Numbered from the stretch's first letter, positions 44,718 through 53,990 are shown. The stretch is DNA of 64,000 nucleotides from Salinisphaera aquimarina (GCF_042643355.1 NZ_JBHRSS010000003.1:310001-374000); one strand, 5' to 3'. The notes: a model not told the origin generated them from the sequence alone. Program-made: numbers and translations.

Positions 44718-46196
44718 CTAAGGCCGCTGACCCAGCGCTTCGAGAGCAGCTCTTGCACCCTGTTCGTGAAGACACGCGAGCGTATCGACATAGGCCGCCA
44801 CGAAGCGCGCGTCGTCGACCAGATCCCCGAACAGGTCGCGATTTTCGATGAACGCGGTCGGGTTGTCGCGATTATGGGCAGCAATCGTCTTCAACTCGTC
44901 AGCCAGACGATCGACGATCCGGATCGGCTCGCCGGCTTCGTCGACGCCTTCGGCATACCGGGCCCAGCTGGCCACCACGGCCGCCGAACGCTTGATCTCG
45001 CCGCCGCGGGCCAGCTGTTCGCGGATCACCGGCAACAGCCATTTGGGAATCCGGTCCGAGCTTTCCGCGCACAGGCGCGCGAGGGTGTCGCGAATTTCCG
45101 GGTTGGAGAAGCGCGCGATCAGGGTGTGCTTGTATTCGGCCAGATCCACGCCCGGCACCGGCTCGAGGGTGGGCGTGCCCTCCTCGTCCATGTAGGCGAG
45201 CAGGAAATCGGCGAACAGACGGTCCTGGCAGACCTCGTGGGCATAGCGATAGCCGGCCAGATAACCGAAATAAGTCAGCGCCTGATGACTGGCGTTGAGC
45301 AGGCGCAGCTTCATCAGCTCGTAGGGCTCGACGTCGTCGACGATCTGCACCCCGACCTGCTCGAACGCCGGCCTGCCGGCATTGAATCGATCCTCGAGCA
45401 CCCATTGCACGAACGGCTCGCAGACCACCGGCCAGGCGTCGTCGATATCGAAGCGCCGGCGTACCTCGGCGATATCGTCGTCGGTGGTCACCGGCGTGAT
45501 GCGATCGACCATGGAGTTGGGGAAACAGACCTGTTCGGCTATCCAGGCACCGAGTTCGGCATCCTTGCGGGCCGCGAACGCGGTGAACATTGCCCTGGCC
45601 ACGTCGCCGTTGCCCTGGATGTTGTCGCAGGACATGAGCGTGAACGGGCCCAGGCCGCGGTCGCGGCGTCGGCGCAGGGCTTCGGTGATCAGCCCGAAGG
45701 AGGTCTTCGGGGTCGCGCCCTCGCCCAGATCGTGGGCAACATCGGCAGTGTCGAAATCGAACTCGCCGGTCACATGATGGAAATTGTAGCCGCCTTCGGT
45801 GATCGTCAACGACACGATACACGTGGTCTCGGCCGCCATTTTCTCGATCACCGCCTCGGGGTCGTTCGGTGCGAACAGATAATCCACGATCGAGCCGATC
45901 ACGCGGGCGTCGTAATGTCCGTCGGCGTGCTTGACCACCAGCGTGTACAGACCGTCCTGCGCTGCCATGACATCGGCCATGCGCCGGTCGGCCGCCATCA
46001 CGCCGACACCGCAGATTCCCCAGTCCAGCGCCTGGCCGGCGTTCATGAGGCGGTCGACATACATCGCCTGGTGGGCGCGGTGAAAACCGCCCACGCCGAA
46101 ATGCACGATGCCGGCGCTGATCCGGCTGCGGTCGTAAGACGGGCGGGCGACCGCGCTGTCCAGCGCGGGCAGGGTCGCGTCGTTCAGAGGCTGCAT
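44718..46196 (-). CDS. mtlK: Mannitol/polyol 2-dehydrogenase
   Basis: A 492-residue NAD-dependent long-chain polyol dehydrogenase. The nucleotide site is IVHFGVGGFHRAHQA, and the substrate domain carries VDRITPVT and the family signature KLRLLNASHQALTYFGYLAG with its catalytic Lys. It oxidises mannitol to fructose, or arabitol/sorbitol to the ketose. The ATG at 46196 is chosen because AGGAG stands eight bases before it; six codons upstream a weaker start exists. It is the last gene of the uptake operon, 62 bases after the ATPase gene. The symbol follows the SmoEFGK-MtlK arrangement; the exact polyol is not proven. Confidence 0.88.
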   Translation of the reverse strand: MQPLNDATLPALDSAVARPSYDRSRISAGIVHFGVGGFHRAHQAMYVDRLMNAGQALDWGICGVGVMAADRRMADVMAAQDGLYTLVVKHADGHYDARVIGSIVDYLFAPNDPEAVIEKMAAETTCIVSLTITEGGYNFHHVTGEFDFDTADVAHDLGEGATPKTSFGLITEALRRRRDRGLGPFTLMSCDNIQGNGDVARAMFTAFAARKDAELGAWIAEQVCFPNSMVDRITPVTTDDDIAEVRRRFDIDDAWPVVCEPFVQWVLEDRFNAGRPAFEQVGVQIVDDVEPYELMKLRLLNASHQALTYFGYLAGYRYAHEVCQDRLFADFLLAYMDEEGTPTLEPVPGVDLAEYKHTLIARFSNPEIRDTLARLCAESSDRIPKWLLPVIREQLARGGEIKRSAAVVASWARYAEGVDEAGEPIRIVDRLADELKTIAAHNRDNPTAFIENRDLFGDLVDDARFVAAYVDTLACLHEQGARAALEALGQRP

Positions 46197-46258
46197 TTCG
46201 GCATCTCCTGACAATGATTGAATGGTATTACCGTGGCCGCGCCCTGCGGGCGCGCACG

Positions 46259-47392
46259 TCAGCCGCTGGCGGCGGCGGGTTCGTGATCCGGTGCGCCCGG
46301 CAACAGCGCGGCCTCGCTCACGGTATCGAACAGATAGAGTTGTTCCGACGCACAGCGCAAGGCCACGTCGTCGCCCATGGCGATCCGTTGATGGGGTTCG
46401 ATCTGGGCGGTCAGCTTGACCTGGCCGACACGGACCTGGATCAGGGTGACCGCGCCCAGCGGCTCGACCACTTCGACCCGACCGCGTACGACGTTGTCAT
46501 CGGCGGCCGGCGTTTCGGCCTGCAGATGCAGATGTTCCGGCCGCACCCCGACCCACACCTCGCCGCCCGCCTTGTCCAGCGCCGAGCGGTGGGCCGGCGT
46601 CGGCGCCAGCGAAAAGCCCTCGCCGACCATTCTGTCTTCGCCGGCATCCACCGACGCCTTGAGGAAGTTCATCGACGGCGTGCCGATGAAACCGGCCACG
46701 AACATGTTGGCCGGGTGGTCGTAAAGATTGTTGGGCGTATCCACCTGCTGGATCAGGCCGTCGCGCAGCACGGCGATGCGCTGGCCCATGGTCATGGCCT
46801 CGGTCTGGTCGTGGGTGACGTAGAAGGTGGTCACGCCCAGCTTGCGGTGCAGCTTGACGATCTCGGCGCGCATGTCCACGCGCAGCTTGGCATCCAGATT
46901 GGACAGCGGCTCGTCCATCAGAAACACCTGCGGCTGGCGTACGATCGCGCGGCCGAGCGCCACGCGCTGACGCTGACCGCCGGACAGCGCGCGCGGCTTG
47001 CGATCCAGCAGATGCTCGATATCGAGCACCCGCGCGGCCTCGGTGACCTGCTTGTCGATCTCGGCCTTGGTATATTTCTTCAGCTTGAGACTGAAGGCCA
47101 TGTTGCCGTACACGGTCATGTGCGGGTACAGGGCATAGCTCTGGAACACCATGGCGATATCGCGATCCTTGGGCGCCATGCCGGAGACGTCCTTGCCGGC
47201 GATACGGATCTCGCCTTCGCTGTTCTGTTCCAGGCCCGCGATCATGCGCATGGTGGTGGTCTTGCCACAGCCCGACGGGCCCACCAGCACCACGAACTCG
47301 CCGTCCCTGGTGACCAGGTTGAAGTTGTCGACCGCCTTGGCGCCATCGCTGCCGAACTGCTTGCTGACGCCTTTCAACTCTACAACTGCCAT
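46259..47392 (-). CDS. smoK: Polyol ABC transporter ATPase, UgpC/MalK family
   Basis: A 377-residue ATPase. Walker A GPSGCGKTT, Q-loop VFQSYALYPHM, signature LSGGQRQRVALGRA, Walker B VFLMDEPLSNLDAKLR and switch YVTHDQTEA are intact. Beyond residue 235 comes the beta-barrel regulatory (TOBE) domain with GVRPEHLHL. It energises the two permeases encoded just upstream. The gene begins 37 bases after the permease stop. The C-terminus is extended by an Ala/Pro-rich tail. Confidence 0.9.
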   Translation of the reverse strand: MAVVELKGVSKQFGSDGAKAVDNFNLVTRDGEFVVLVGPSGCGKTTTMRMIAGLEQNSEGEIRIAGKDVSGMAPKDRDIAMVFQSYALYPHMTVYGNMAFSLKLKKYTKAEIDKQVTEAARVLDIEHLLDRKPRALSGGQRQRVALGRAIVRQPQVFLMDEPLSNLDAKLRVDMRAEIVKLHRKLGVTTFYVTHDQTEAMTMGQRIAVLRDGLIQQVDTPNNLYDHPANMFVAGFIGTPSMNFLKASVDAGEDRMVGEGFSLAPTPAHRSALDKAGGEVWVGVRPEHLHLQAETPAADDNVVRGRVEVVEPLGAVTLIQVRVGQVKLTAQIEPHQRIAMGDDVALRCASEQLYLFDTVSEAALLPGAPDHEPAAASG

Positions 47393-47429
47393 CTCGAATT
47401 CCTCGTTGAGCCGGGCGCGACGCCGGCGT

Positions 47430-48254
47430 CTACTTGACCGCGCCGAACGTCAGGCCGCGCACCATCTGGCGCTGAGCGAACCAGCCGAGCACGATGATCG
47501 GGGCGATCGCCAGCACCGACGCCGCCGACATCTTGGCCCAGAACATGCCCTCGGCACTCTTGAACGAGGCGATGAACACGGCCAGCGTGGCCGCCGAGTG
47601 GTTGGTCATGGTGATGCTCCAGAACGACTCGTTCCAGGCCAGAATCAACGCCAGCAGCGCGGTCGAGGCCAGCCCCGGCATCGCCAGCGGCAGGATCACG
47701 CGGGTCATGGTCTGCCAGGTGGAAGCACCGTCGATGTCGGCCGCCTCGACCAGATCCTTGGGAATATCCTTGAAGTAGGAATAGACCATCCAGATCATGA
47801 TCGGCAGGTTCATGGCGGTGTAGAGCGCGATCAGCCCCCATACGCTGTCGAGCATGTGCAGGTTCTTGTAGACCAGAAATATCGGAATCAGCACGCCGAC
47901 CGCGGGAATGAACTTGGTCGAGACCATCCACACCAGCGTGAAATCGGTTCGCTTGCTCGGATAGAAGGCCATCGCGAACGCCGCGGGCACGGTCAGCAGC
48001 AGGCCGATGACGGTCGACACCACCGAGGTGATCAGCGAATTCCAGGCGTAGTGCCAGTAGCCGCCGCCCTGGGCCAGCGCGGTACGAAAACTCTCCAGCG
48101 TCGGCGTAAAGAAAAAGCTCGGCACGGTCGAGAACGCCGTGGCTTCGGTCTTGAACGCGGTCAGCAGCAGCCACAGCAGCGGGAAGAACATGAGAAAGGC
48201 AACCGCATAGGCGAGCGCGTTGAGCAATACACTGGACACACCGGTCGTCTTCAT
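47430..48254 (-). CDS. smoG: Polyol ABC transporter inner-membrane permease, SmoG-like
   Basis: A 274-residue permease of the carbohydrate CUT1 class with six helices. The coupling EAA loop reads DLVEAADIDGASTWQTMTRVILPLAMPGL. The start at 48254 overlaps the stop of the preceding permease gene (ATGA). The same frame stays open far upstream across the other permease gene; that part is a GC-driven shadow. Works with SmoF, SmoK and the binding protein. Confidence 0.9.
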   Translation of the reverse strand: MKTTGVSSVLLNALAYAVAFLMFFPLLWLLLTAFKTEATAFSTVPSFFFTPTLESFRTALAQGGGYWHYAWNSLITSVVSTVIGLLLTVPAAFAMAFYPSKRTDFTLVWMVSTKFIPAVGVLIPIFLVYKNLHMLDSVWGLIALYTAMNLPIMIWMVYSYFKDIPKDLVEAADIDGASTWQTMTRVILPLAMPGLASTALLALILAWNESFWSITMTNHSAATLAVFIASFKSAEGMFWAKMSAASVLAIAPIIVLGWFAQRQMVRGLTFGAVK

Positions 48255-49183
48255 CGCTCGGCCCCCGCGTTGAGATTGCCGGCCACGAACCGGATCAGGA
48301 AGATGGCGAATATATTGGCCAGCACCACCGCCCCGATCGCGGCCGCCGACGATACCCCGATGTCGTACTGGAAGAACGCGCCCTGATAGATGTAATACGG
48401 CAGATTGGTGGTCGCCGTGCCCGGCCCGCCGCCGGTGGTGGTATAGATTTCGGCGAACGAGGTCAGAAAGAAGATGCTTTCCAGCATGACCACGACATAG
48501 AGCACCTGGCCCAGATGCGGGATCACGATATGCCGGAACTCGTGCCACTTGCTGGCGCCGTCCAGACGTACCGCTTCGAGCTGTTCCTCGGGCAGTGACT
48601 GCAGACCGGTGAGCAACACCAGCATGGCGAACGGCGTCCATTCCCAGCTGATCATGATGATGATCGAGGTCATCGGAAAATGCGCCAGCCAGTCGATGGG
48701 CGTGCCCCCCACCAGCCGGAACGCCCAGGCGAACAGCCCGTAGACCGGATGGAAGAGCATGTTCTTCCAGATCAGACCGGTGACCACCGGCATGACGAAG
48801 AACGGGGCCACCGCCAGCGTGCGGCACAGACCCTTGCCGGCGAAGTGGCGGTTGAACAGCAGCGCGAACGCCAGCCCCAGCACCACGGTGATGATCAGAC
48901 ACACCAGCACCAGCATCAGCGTGGTGACCAGGGCATTCCAGAAGATCGGATCGACGAACAGGATCTGATAATTGCCGAGTCCGGCGAAGCCGCTCATCAT
49001 CGGCATCATCAGATTGTAGTTCTGGAACGAGTAGTACAGCGTCATCGCCAGCGGCACGATCATCCATACCAGCAGGAAGATAACCGCCGGCGCCAGCAGC
49101 CAGCGCGTCGACGTCTTGCTCGGCTTGCGCTGGGCGGCGACGGCCGTGTCCGCGTGCCCGTTGACGGTTGTTGTGCTTGTCAC
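48251..49183 (-). CDS. smoF: Polyol ABC transporter inner-membrane permease, SmoF-like
   Basis: A 310-residue permease of the carbohydrate CUT1 class. A ~25-residue cytoplasmic tail is followed by six helices; the EAA loop reads EEQLEAVRLDGASKWHEFRHIVIPHL, and TTTGGGPGTAT is the usual periplasmic gate motif of MalF-like subunits. GTG start at 49183. It is coupled by ATGA to the second permease gene. Confidence 0.9.
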   Translation of the reverse strand: MTSTTTVNGHADTAVAAQRKPSKTSTRWLLAPAVIFLLVWMIVPLAMTLYYSFQNYNLMMPMMSGFAGLGNYQILFVDPIFWNALVTTLMLVLVCLIITVVLGLAFALLFNRHFAGKGLCRTLAVAPFFVMPVVTGLIWKNMLFHPVYGLFAWAFRLVGGTPIDWLAHFPMTSIIIMISWEWTPFAMLVLLTGLQSLPEEQLEAVRLDGASKWHEFRHIVIPHLGQVLYVVVMLESIFFLTSFAEIYTTTGGGPGTATTNLPYYIYQGAFFQYDIGVSSAAAIGAVVLANIFAIFLIRFVAGNLNAGAER

Positions 49184-49259
49184 GATTGCGGTTCCCGCTC
49201 GGTTGGCCGGATCCCCACGGCGCCGCGGCTTGAACCGCGACCCCGCGGGCCGTCACTGA

Positions 49260-50564
49260 CTACTTGGGGTAGCCGGACTGCTTCATCACGCGCGCGGTGA
49301 AACGCTGCGCCTGCGACAACCCCTGATCCACGTCGGTCTGGCCGGCGAGAATGCCCGCCATGATCTGACCGACGCGGGTGCCGATGGCCTGGAACGGCGG
49401 AATGTCGACGAACTGCACGCCGGTATAGGGCACCTCCTTGGCCGACGGATTTTTGGGATCGGCGCTGGAGATCGCCTGCTCGACCAGATCCGAGAACGAC
49501 GCGACTTTCTTGTATTTCGGGTTGTCGTAGGTTGAATGCCGCGTGCCGGGCGGCACCGACACCCAGCCGCGCTTGTCGCCCACCAGATTCACGTAGTCCT
49601 TCGACGTGGCCCATTCCACGAATGTCTTGGCGGCCTCCTGCTTGTGCGAGGATTTGGGCACCGCCAGCGCCCAGCTATAGAGCCAGTTGGCACCGTGCTT
49701 GGTCTTGGCGTACGGCGCCTGGGCAAAGCCGACATGCTCGGCCACCTTGGATGTGCCGGGGTCCGACAGATAACCCGCGGCCACGGTGGAATCCACCCAC
49801 ATGGCGCACTGGCCGTTGGCGAACAGGGTCTCGGATTCGGTGAAACCGTTGGAGGTCACGCCGGGCGGGCCGTACTGGCCGAGCAGCGTCTTGTACTGGT
49901 TGGCGGCTTCCTTCCAGGCGCTGGAGGTCAGCTCCGGATTCCATTGCATGTCGAACCAGCGGCCTCCGTAGGCGTTGACCATGGTGGAGAACAGCGCCAT
50001 GTTCTCGCCCCAGCCGGGCAACCCGCGCAGGCAGATGCCGTAACTGTTGTCGGACGGCTTGTTGAGCTTGCTGGCAAAGTCCTCGATCTGCGACCAGGTC
50101 GGGCGGTCGGGCATCTCGAGGCCGGCCTCCTCGAACAGATCCTTGCGGTAGTAGGTGATCGACGACTCGGCGTAGAACGGCAGCGCGTAGAGCGTGCCGT
50201 CGCTCGACAGGCCCTGCTTGACGGTGTCGAGCAGATCGTCGGCGTCGTAGTCGGCCGGCAGATTGTCGAACGGCACCAGCCAGTCGTTCTTGGCCCAGAT
50301 CGGCGTTTCATAGTTGCTCAGCATCACTGCGTCGTACTGGCCCGCGTTGCTGGCGATGTCGGTGGTGACCTTCTGGCGCAGCTCGTTCTCGGGCAGCGTC
50401 ACCCAGTTGAGCTTGATGTCCGGATGCGACTGCTCGAACGCCGGGCTGAGTTTCTGCATGGTCACCATGTCCGGATTGTTCACGGTAGCGATGGTGATCT
50501 GGGTCGTCTGGGCGAAGGCGCTGGAACTGATCAGCAGACCGGCCAGCAATAGCTTGATTCTCAT
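49260..50564 (-). CDS. smoE: Polyol ABC transporter substrate-binding protein, SmoE-like
   Basis: A 434-residue periplasmic binding protein with a short signal peptide (MRIKLLLAGLLISSSAFA). It is a family 1 extracellular solute-binding protein: ITIATVNNPDMVTMQKLSPAFEQ, the hinge ALPFYAESSITYYRKDLFEEAGLEMPDRPTW, the GQCAMWVDSTVAAG segment and a WALAVPKSSHKQEAAKTFVEW segment. The ATG at 50564 is chosen; the frame stays open 29 codons upstream, but GAGGAG and the signal peptide fix this start. First gene of the smoEFGK-mtlK operon. Confidence 0.9.
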   Translation of the reverse strand: MRIKLLLAGLLISSSAFAQTTQITIATVNNPDMVTMQKLSPAFEQSHPDIKLNWVTLPENELRQKVTTDIASNAGQYDAVMLSNYETPIWAKNDWLVPFDNLPADYDADDLLDTVKQGLSSDGTLYALPFYAESSITYYRKDLFEEAGLEMPDRPTWSQIEDFASKLNKPSDNSYGICLRGLPGWGENMALFSTMVNAYGGRWFDMQWNPELTSSAWKEAANQYKTLLGQYGPPGVTSNGFTESETLFANGQCAMWVDSTVAAGYLSDPGTSKVAEHVGFAQAPYAKTKHGANWLYSWALAVPKSSHKQEAAKTFVEWATSKDYVNLVGDKRGWVSVPPGTRHSTYDNPKYKKVASFSDLVEQAISSADPKNPSAKEVPYTGVQFVDIPPFQAIGTRVGQIMAGILAGQTDVDQGLSQAQRFTARVMKQSGYPK

Positions 50565-50940
50565 GAGAGCTGCACTCCTCTTGTGTCGGCACTTCAGACG
50601 ATCGCCACCTCGCGCGGTGAACGGTCGGGCACCGGATGGCGATCGGCACATGCCTTTTGCAATATTTTTCTCATTATGAAAATAAATTCAACAGCTGTGC
50701 AATGCGCCTTTGATCGAATACGCGCCCGGCGATCGAAACCGGCCCGGTGCGGCGCACCGTGGACACGGCACACGAGCGATATCGAACAGGATCAGGAGAC
50801 TGCGAGGCGGTATTCGAGCGCGGCGACCGCGCGCACCGGGCCGCGGCGGTTAGCCGGCAGACAGAAAGCATGGTGCTATCGAAGGTCCGCGTGTCCACGG
50901 TCCGCGCCGATCAGGCCGCGCGATCACGCTTCCGGAAGCC
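50565..50940. other. Control region upstream of the polyol operon
   Basis: No gene. An AT-rich patch at 50660-50695 holds a sigma-70-type promoter on the minus strand, listed separately. The rest, up to the end of the two-component regulator gene at 50941, is GC-rich and shows nothing recognisable. No MtlR-type regulator gene is adjacent. Confidence 0.45.
50673..50702 (-). promoter_or_regulatory. Sigma-70-type promoter of the polyol operon
   Basis: On the minus strand TTGCAC (50702-50697) and CATAAT (50678-50673) are separated by 18 bases in an AT-rich patch about 110 bases before the smoE start. Reasonable, but one base longer than the ideal spacing. Confidence 0.4.
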
Positions 50941-52323
50941 TCAGTCCGACGACAAGCCGTATTTGTCGAGTCGGTAGCGCAGCGAACCACGGCTGAGGCC
51001 CAGCCGGCGCGCGGCCTCGGAAATGTTGTCGCCGGTGTCGGCCAGCGTGCGCTGGATCAGTTCGCGTTCGTTGTCGGCCAGCGTCGCGGACGCGTCCGGC
51101 GCCGAAGACGCCGACGGCTCGACGTGACGTTTGTCGGTCGGCGGGGCAAGACGCAGGTGTTCGGCGTCGAGCACGTCATCGGCATGCACGAGCACCGCGC
51201 GTTCCAGCACATGCCGCAGTTCACGCACGTTGCCGGGCCAGCGATGCGCCATGAGCGCGGCACAGGCGGCGTCGGTGAGCCGGGGCACGGCGCGGTCGTA
51301 GCGGGTCGCGGTCTCGTCGATGAAGGCGCGCGACAGTGCGAGCACGTCCTCGCCCCGCTCGCGCAACGGCGGCAGGGTCAACGTGAGCACATTGAGCCGA
51401 TAATAGAGATCCTGACGAAAATCGCCCGCTGCCATCATCGCGGCGAGATCGCGATTGGTCGCGGCAATGAACCAGGCATCGATGGCGCGCTCACGGTCGC
51501 TGCCAATCTCGCGCACCGTGCGCGATTCGAGCGCGGTGAGCAGCTTGGCCTGCAGGCCCAGCGGCAGCTCGCCGATCTCGTTGAGAAACGCCGATCCCTT
51601 GCCGGCCGCCGCGAGCAGGCCGCGGCGCGCCCGATGCGCGTTGGTGAACGCGCCCTTCTCGTGGCCGAACAGTTCCGCCTCGACCAGATCCCGCGGCAGC
51701 GCCGCACAATCGACCTGCACGAAGTCGGCCGCCGCGCGCGGCGAGGCCGCATGCAACGCGCGCGCGAGCAGGTCCTTGCCGGTGCCGGTCTCACCGGTGA
51801 TCAGTACATTGGGCGGCGCGCTGCCGCTGCCCAGGGCGGCAATGCGTGCCAGCTGCGCGCGCAGGCTCGTCATGGCCGGGCTGTCGCCGATCACGGTGGC
51901 CGCGCTCGCTGGCGCGTCATCGGCGGTTGCCGTGCGCTCGCTTCGCGTGGCCGGCGTTTCCCGGCGCAATGCGTCACTGACGACCCGACACAGCGCATCC
52001 AGATCCAGCGGTTTCTTGAGAAAATCCACCGCGCCCAGCCGGATGGCGGCGACCGCGTCATCGAGCTCGCCGAACGCGGTCATCACGATCGCCGGCAACT
52101 CGGCGACCTCGTCTCGCAGCCACTCGAGAAACTCCAGCCCATAGCCATCCGGCAGCCGCAGATCGAGCACGGCCAGATCCGGGCGCCGGCGCTGGGCGGC
52201 GAGTCGGGCGCTGGCCAGGGTTTCACACACGGCGACCGTATAGCCGTCGCGGCGCAGGCGCCGGTCGATGGCGCGGGCCAGCGCACCTTCGTCTTCGAGC
52301 AACAGAATATGCGGATTGGCCAT
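50941..52323 (-). CDS. NtrC-type response regulator with atypical AAA+ motifs
   Basis: A 460-residue protein: receiver domain (acid pocket EDE 10-12, phosphorylation site Asp54 in LAVLDLRLPDG, Lys103/104), AAA+ domain and C-terminal Fis-type helix-turn-helix (ISEAARRLGLSRGSLRYRLDKYGL). Walker A is GETGTGKD (177-184) and the sensor Arg region is present, but the sigma-54 contact loop is GAFTNA (224-229) instead of GAFTGA, and Walker B is FLNEIGEL with Asn248 in place of Asp. In PspF-type proteins both places are needed for ATP hydrolysis and polymerase remodelling. It may be a weakened activator, a repressor, or act with another protein. Start codon and the stop of the kinase gene overlap by one base. 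Confidence 0.9.
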   Translation of the reverse strand: MANPHILLLEDEGALARAIDRRLRRDGYTVAVCETLASARLAAQRRRPDLAVLDLRLPDGYGLEFLEWLRDEVAELPAIVMTAFGELDDAVAAIRLGAVDFLKKPLDLDALCRVVSDALRRETPATRSERTATADDAPASAATVIGDSPAMTSLRAQLARIAALGSGSAPPNVLITGETGTGKDLLARALHAASPRAAADFVQVDCAALPRDLVEAELFGHEKGAFTNAHRARRGLLAAAGKGSAFLNEIGELPLGLQAKLLTALESRTVREIGSDRERAIDAWFIAATNRDLAAMMAAGDFRQDLYYRLNVLTLTLPPLRERGEDVLALSRAFIDETATRYDRAVPRLTDAACAALMAHRWPGNVRELRHVLERAVLVHADDVLDAEHLRLAPPTDKRHVEPSASSAPDASATLADNERELIQRTLADTGDNISEAARRLGLSRGSLRYRLDKYGLSSD

Positions 52324-53759
52324 CAGATCTGTCCGGAGGGCTCGGACTGCGGCAGCCGCACGCGGGTGCGGGTGCCGCCGCCGTCGCCGGCGCTGTAGTC
52401 GAGCTGCCCATCGTGGGCATGGATCACCTTGTAGGCAAAGGGAATGCCGAGCCCGGTGCCGCGCCGTTTCGTGGTCGGCACCGGAGTGCTGGTCTGCGGG
52501 TCCGGCAGCTGTGCCATGCCGGGGCCCTGATCGTCGATGATCAACTCGGCCTGACCGTCGGCGACGCCGGTGGCCACCCGGATACGCGCACCGCGTGGCG
52601 AGGCTTCGAGCGCATTCGACAGCAACCCGTGCAGGGCCTGTTCGAGCAGCGAAGCGTCGGCATCTACGGCCGCGTCCGAGCGTTCCCGATCGACGCTCAC
52701 CTCGCAGGCGCCCAGGCGCCCGCCGAGCGCGGCCGTCGCGCCGTCGACGATGGCATCCAGCGAACGCGACTCCCGGGTGAGGCGCAGCGGGTGCAGATAC
52801 GACAACAACGCGTCGAGCCAGCGTTCGAGTCGATCGGCGGCGTCAATGATATCGGCGCCAGTCTCCTCTATTTCGGCCGCGCTCGCCTCGCGATCGAGCA
52901 TCTGCGCGTTGGCCCGGATGCCCGCCAGCGGGTTGCGGATGTTATGGGCGATCACCGGCACCAGCGCGCCAAGCGCGGCCTGGCGTTCACGTTCGACCAG
53001 GGCACGGCGATGGTCCTCGAGTTCCGCGGCCATGTCGTTGAGGGTGTGGGCTAGATGCTGCACCTCGCTCACCCCGCGGGTTTGCAGCCGAAAGGCGGGC
53101 TGGCCGCGGCCGAGTTCGCCGGTATCGGCCACCAGCCGCTCGAGCGGACGCAGGAAATCGCGCACGAAACGCCGGTTGAGCCACAGCACCACGGCCACGC
53201 CGAGCACCAATGGCAGCCAGGCCAGCCACGGCGCCATGCGATTCCACAGCCGTAGCCGATCGGCCAGTTCATCGCGTTGCGCGGCCACCTGGGTGGTCAG
53301 CTGGCTGTAGGCCTGCTCGAAATCACCGCTGCTCCACTGGTCAATGGCGCTGACGGTCGCGGCGGCGCTCGTCGGGTTGGTGACCACCCGGTTCATCGCC
53401 GCCAGCAGCAGTCCGTAAGCCGCCTCCATGCGCGCGATGGTCGCCTGTTCCGCGGCGGTATCCGCATAGCCGTGCATGCGATAGAAATGATCGTCGATCC
53501 GATACAGGCGCTGCCAGTAGTCGTCGTGGGAGGCGCTGTCGCGGACCTCGTCGAGGGCCTTTATCTGGCGATAGAGATCACCGCGCACTGCCTGCGCCTC
53601 TACCAGCAGCCCGTTCAGACGCAGGGAACTCTGATATCCCGACTGCCAGAAGATCGACCACAGACCGCCCATGCCCGCTGCCGCGGTGAGAATGAGCAGC
53701 AGCGCGATCTGATAACGACGGATCAGACTCTTGAGCGATTCGGTGCGGCGACGGGACAT
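52323..53759 (-). CDS. Sensor histidine kinase, partner of the NtrC-type regulator
   Basis: A 478-residue inner-membrane kinase. Helices at about 18-38 and 177-195 enclose a ~140-residue, mostly helical periplasmic domain; a HAMP region follows (about 196-250). The phospho-acceptor box is VPVIAHNIRNPLAGIRANAQML with His272, then N-box LLSNALEAS, G1 DDQGPGMA and G2 GTGLGI. It should phosphorylate Asp54 of the regulator encoded right after it. The start at 53759 is preferred because the long open frame upstream would run into the pqqA control region. It is divergent from pqqA with the GGCCA array between, so a role in PQQ control is likely. The signal is unknown. Confidence 0.9.
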   Translation of the reverse strand: MSRRRTESLKSLIRRYQIALLLILTAAAGMGGLWSIFWQSGYQSSLRLNGLLVEAQAVRGDLYRQIKALDEVRDSASHDDYWQRLYRIDDHFYRMHGYADTAAEQATIARMEAAYGLLLAAMNRVVTNPTSAAATVSAIDQWSSGDFEQAYSQLTTQVAAQRDELADRLRLWNRMAPWLAWLPLVLGVAVVLWLNRRFVRDFLRPLERLVADTGELGRGQPAFRLQTRGVSEVQHLAHTLNDMAAELEDHRRALVERERQAALGALVPVIAHNIRNPLAGIRANAQMLDREASAAEIEETGADIIDAADRLERWLDALLSYLHPLRLTRESRSLDAIVDGATAALGGRLGACEVSVDRERSDAAVDADASLLEQALHGLLSNALEASPRGARIRVATGVADGQAELIIDDQGPGMAQLPDPQTSTPVPTTKRRGTGLGIPFAYKVIHAHDGQLDYSAGDGGGTRTRVRLPQSEPSGQI

Positions 53760-53837
53760 GCTGCAGTCTAGTTTGCAAAGACCTCGCATGTCTTGCGACT
53801 GCTCGTTTATCCAGCGGCGGCGATAAATGCAACCGAA

Positions 53838-53900
53838 CTGGCCACTATTGGCCAATAAGCGGCCAATTGTCCGGCCAATAGTGGCCAGCGCCTGGCCAGG
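53838..53900. promoter_or_regulatory. Phased GGCCA array, putative enhancer for pqqA
   Basis: GGCCA occurs six times, starting at 53840, 53850, 53861, 53873, 53883 and 53894; spacings are 10, 11, 12, 10 and 11 bases, i.e. one DNA turn each. CTGGCCACTATTGGCC (53838-53853) and GGCCAATAGTGGCCAG (53873-53888) are a perfect 16-bp inverted repeat. Smaller palindromes (TATTGGCCAATA, CCTGGCCAGG) are nested. The centre is about 120 bases before the -24 element of the pqqA promoter, the normal distance of a sigma-54 enhancer. The neighbouring Fis-type regulator is the natural candidate to bind it. Confidence 0.75.
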
Positions 53901-53990
53901 TCTCGCGAACACGCGCTGCAATAGCCACCGAAGTGATAAATAAACACTGATATTCAGACGCTTGCCGGATATCGCCTCGCGCCCATCTTC

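Noticed and set aside
44571..46211. 546-codon plus-strand frame over the mannitol dehydrogenase gene
   Set aside because: Shadow of the minus-strand dehydrogenase, which has complete family motifs.
47430..49256. 608-codon minus-strand frame joining both permease genes
   Set aside because: Only the last 274 codons encode a permease; the upstream part is out of frame with the other permease gene and is a shadow, not a fusion.
50651..50667. CGGCAC...TTTTGCA before the polyol operon as a sigma-54 promoter
   Set aside because: The GG to GC distance is 12 bases instead of 10, and it points away from smoE.
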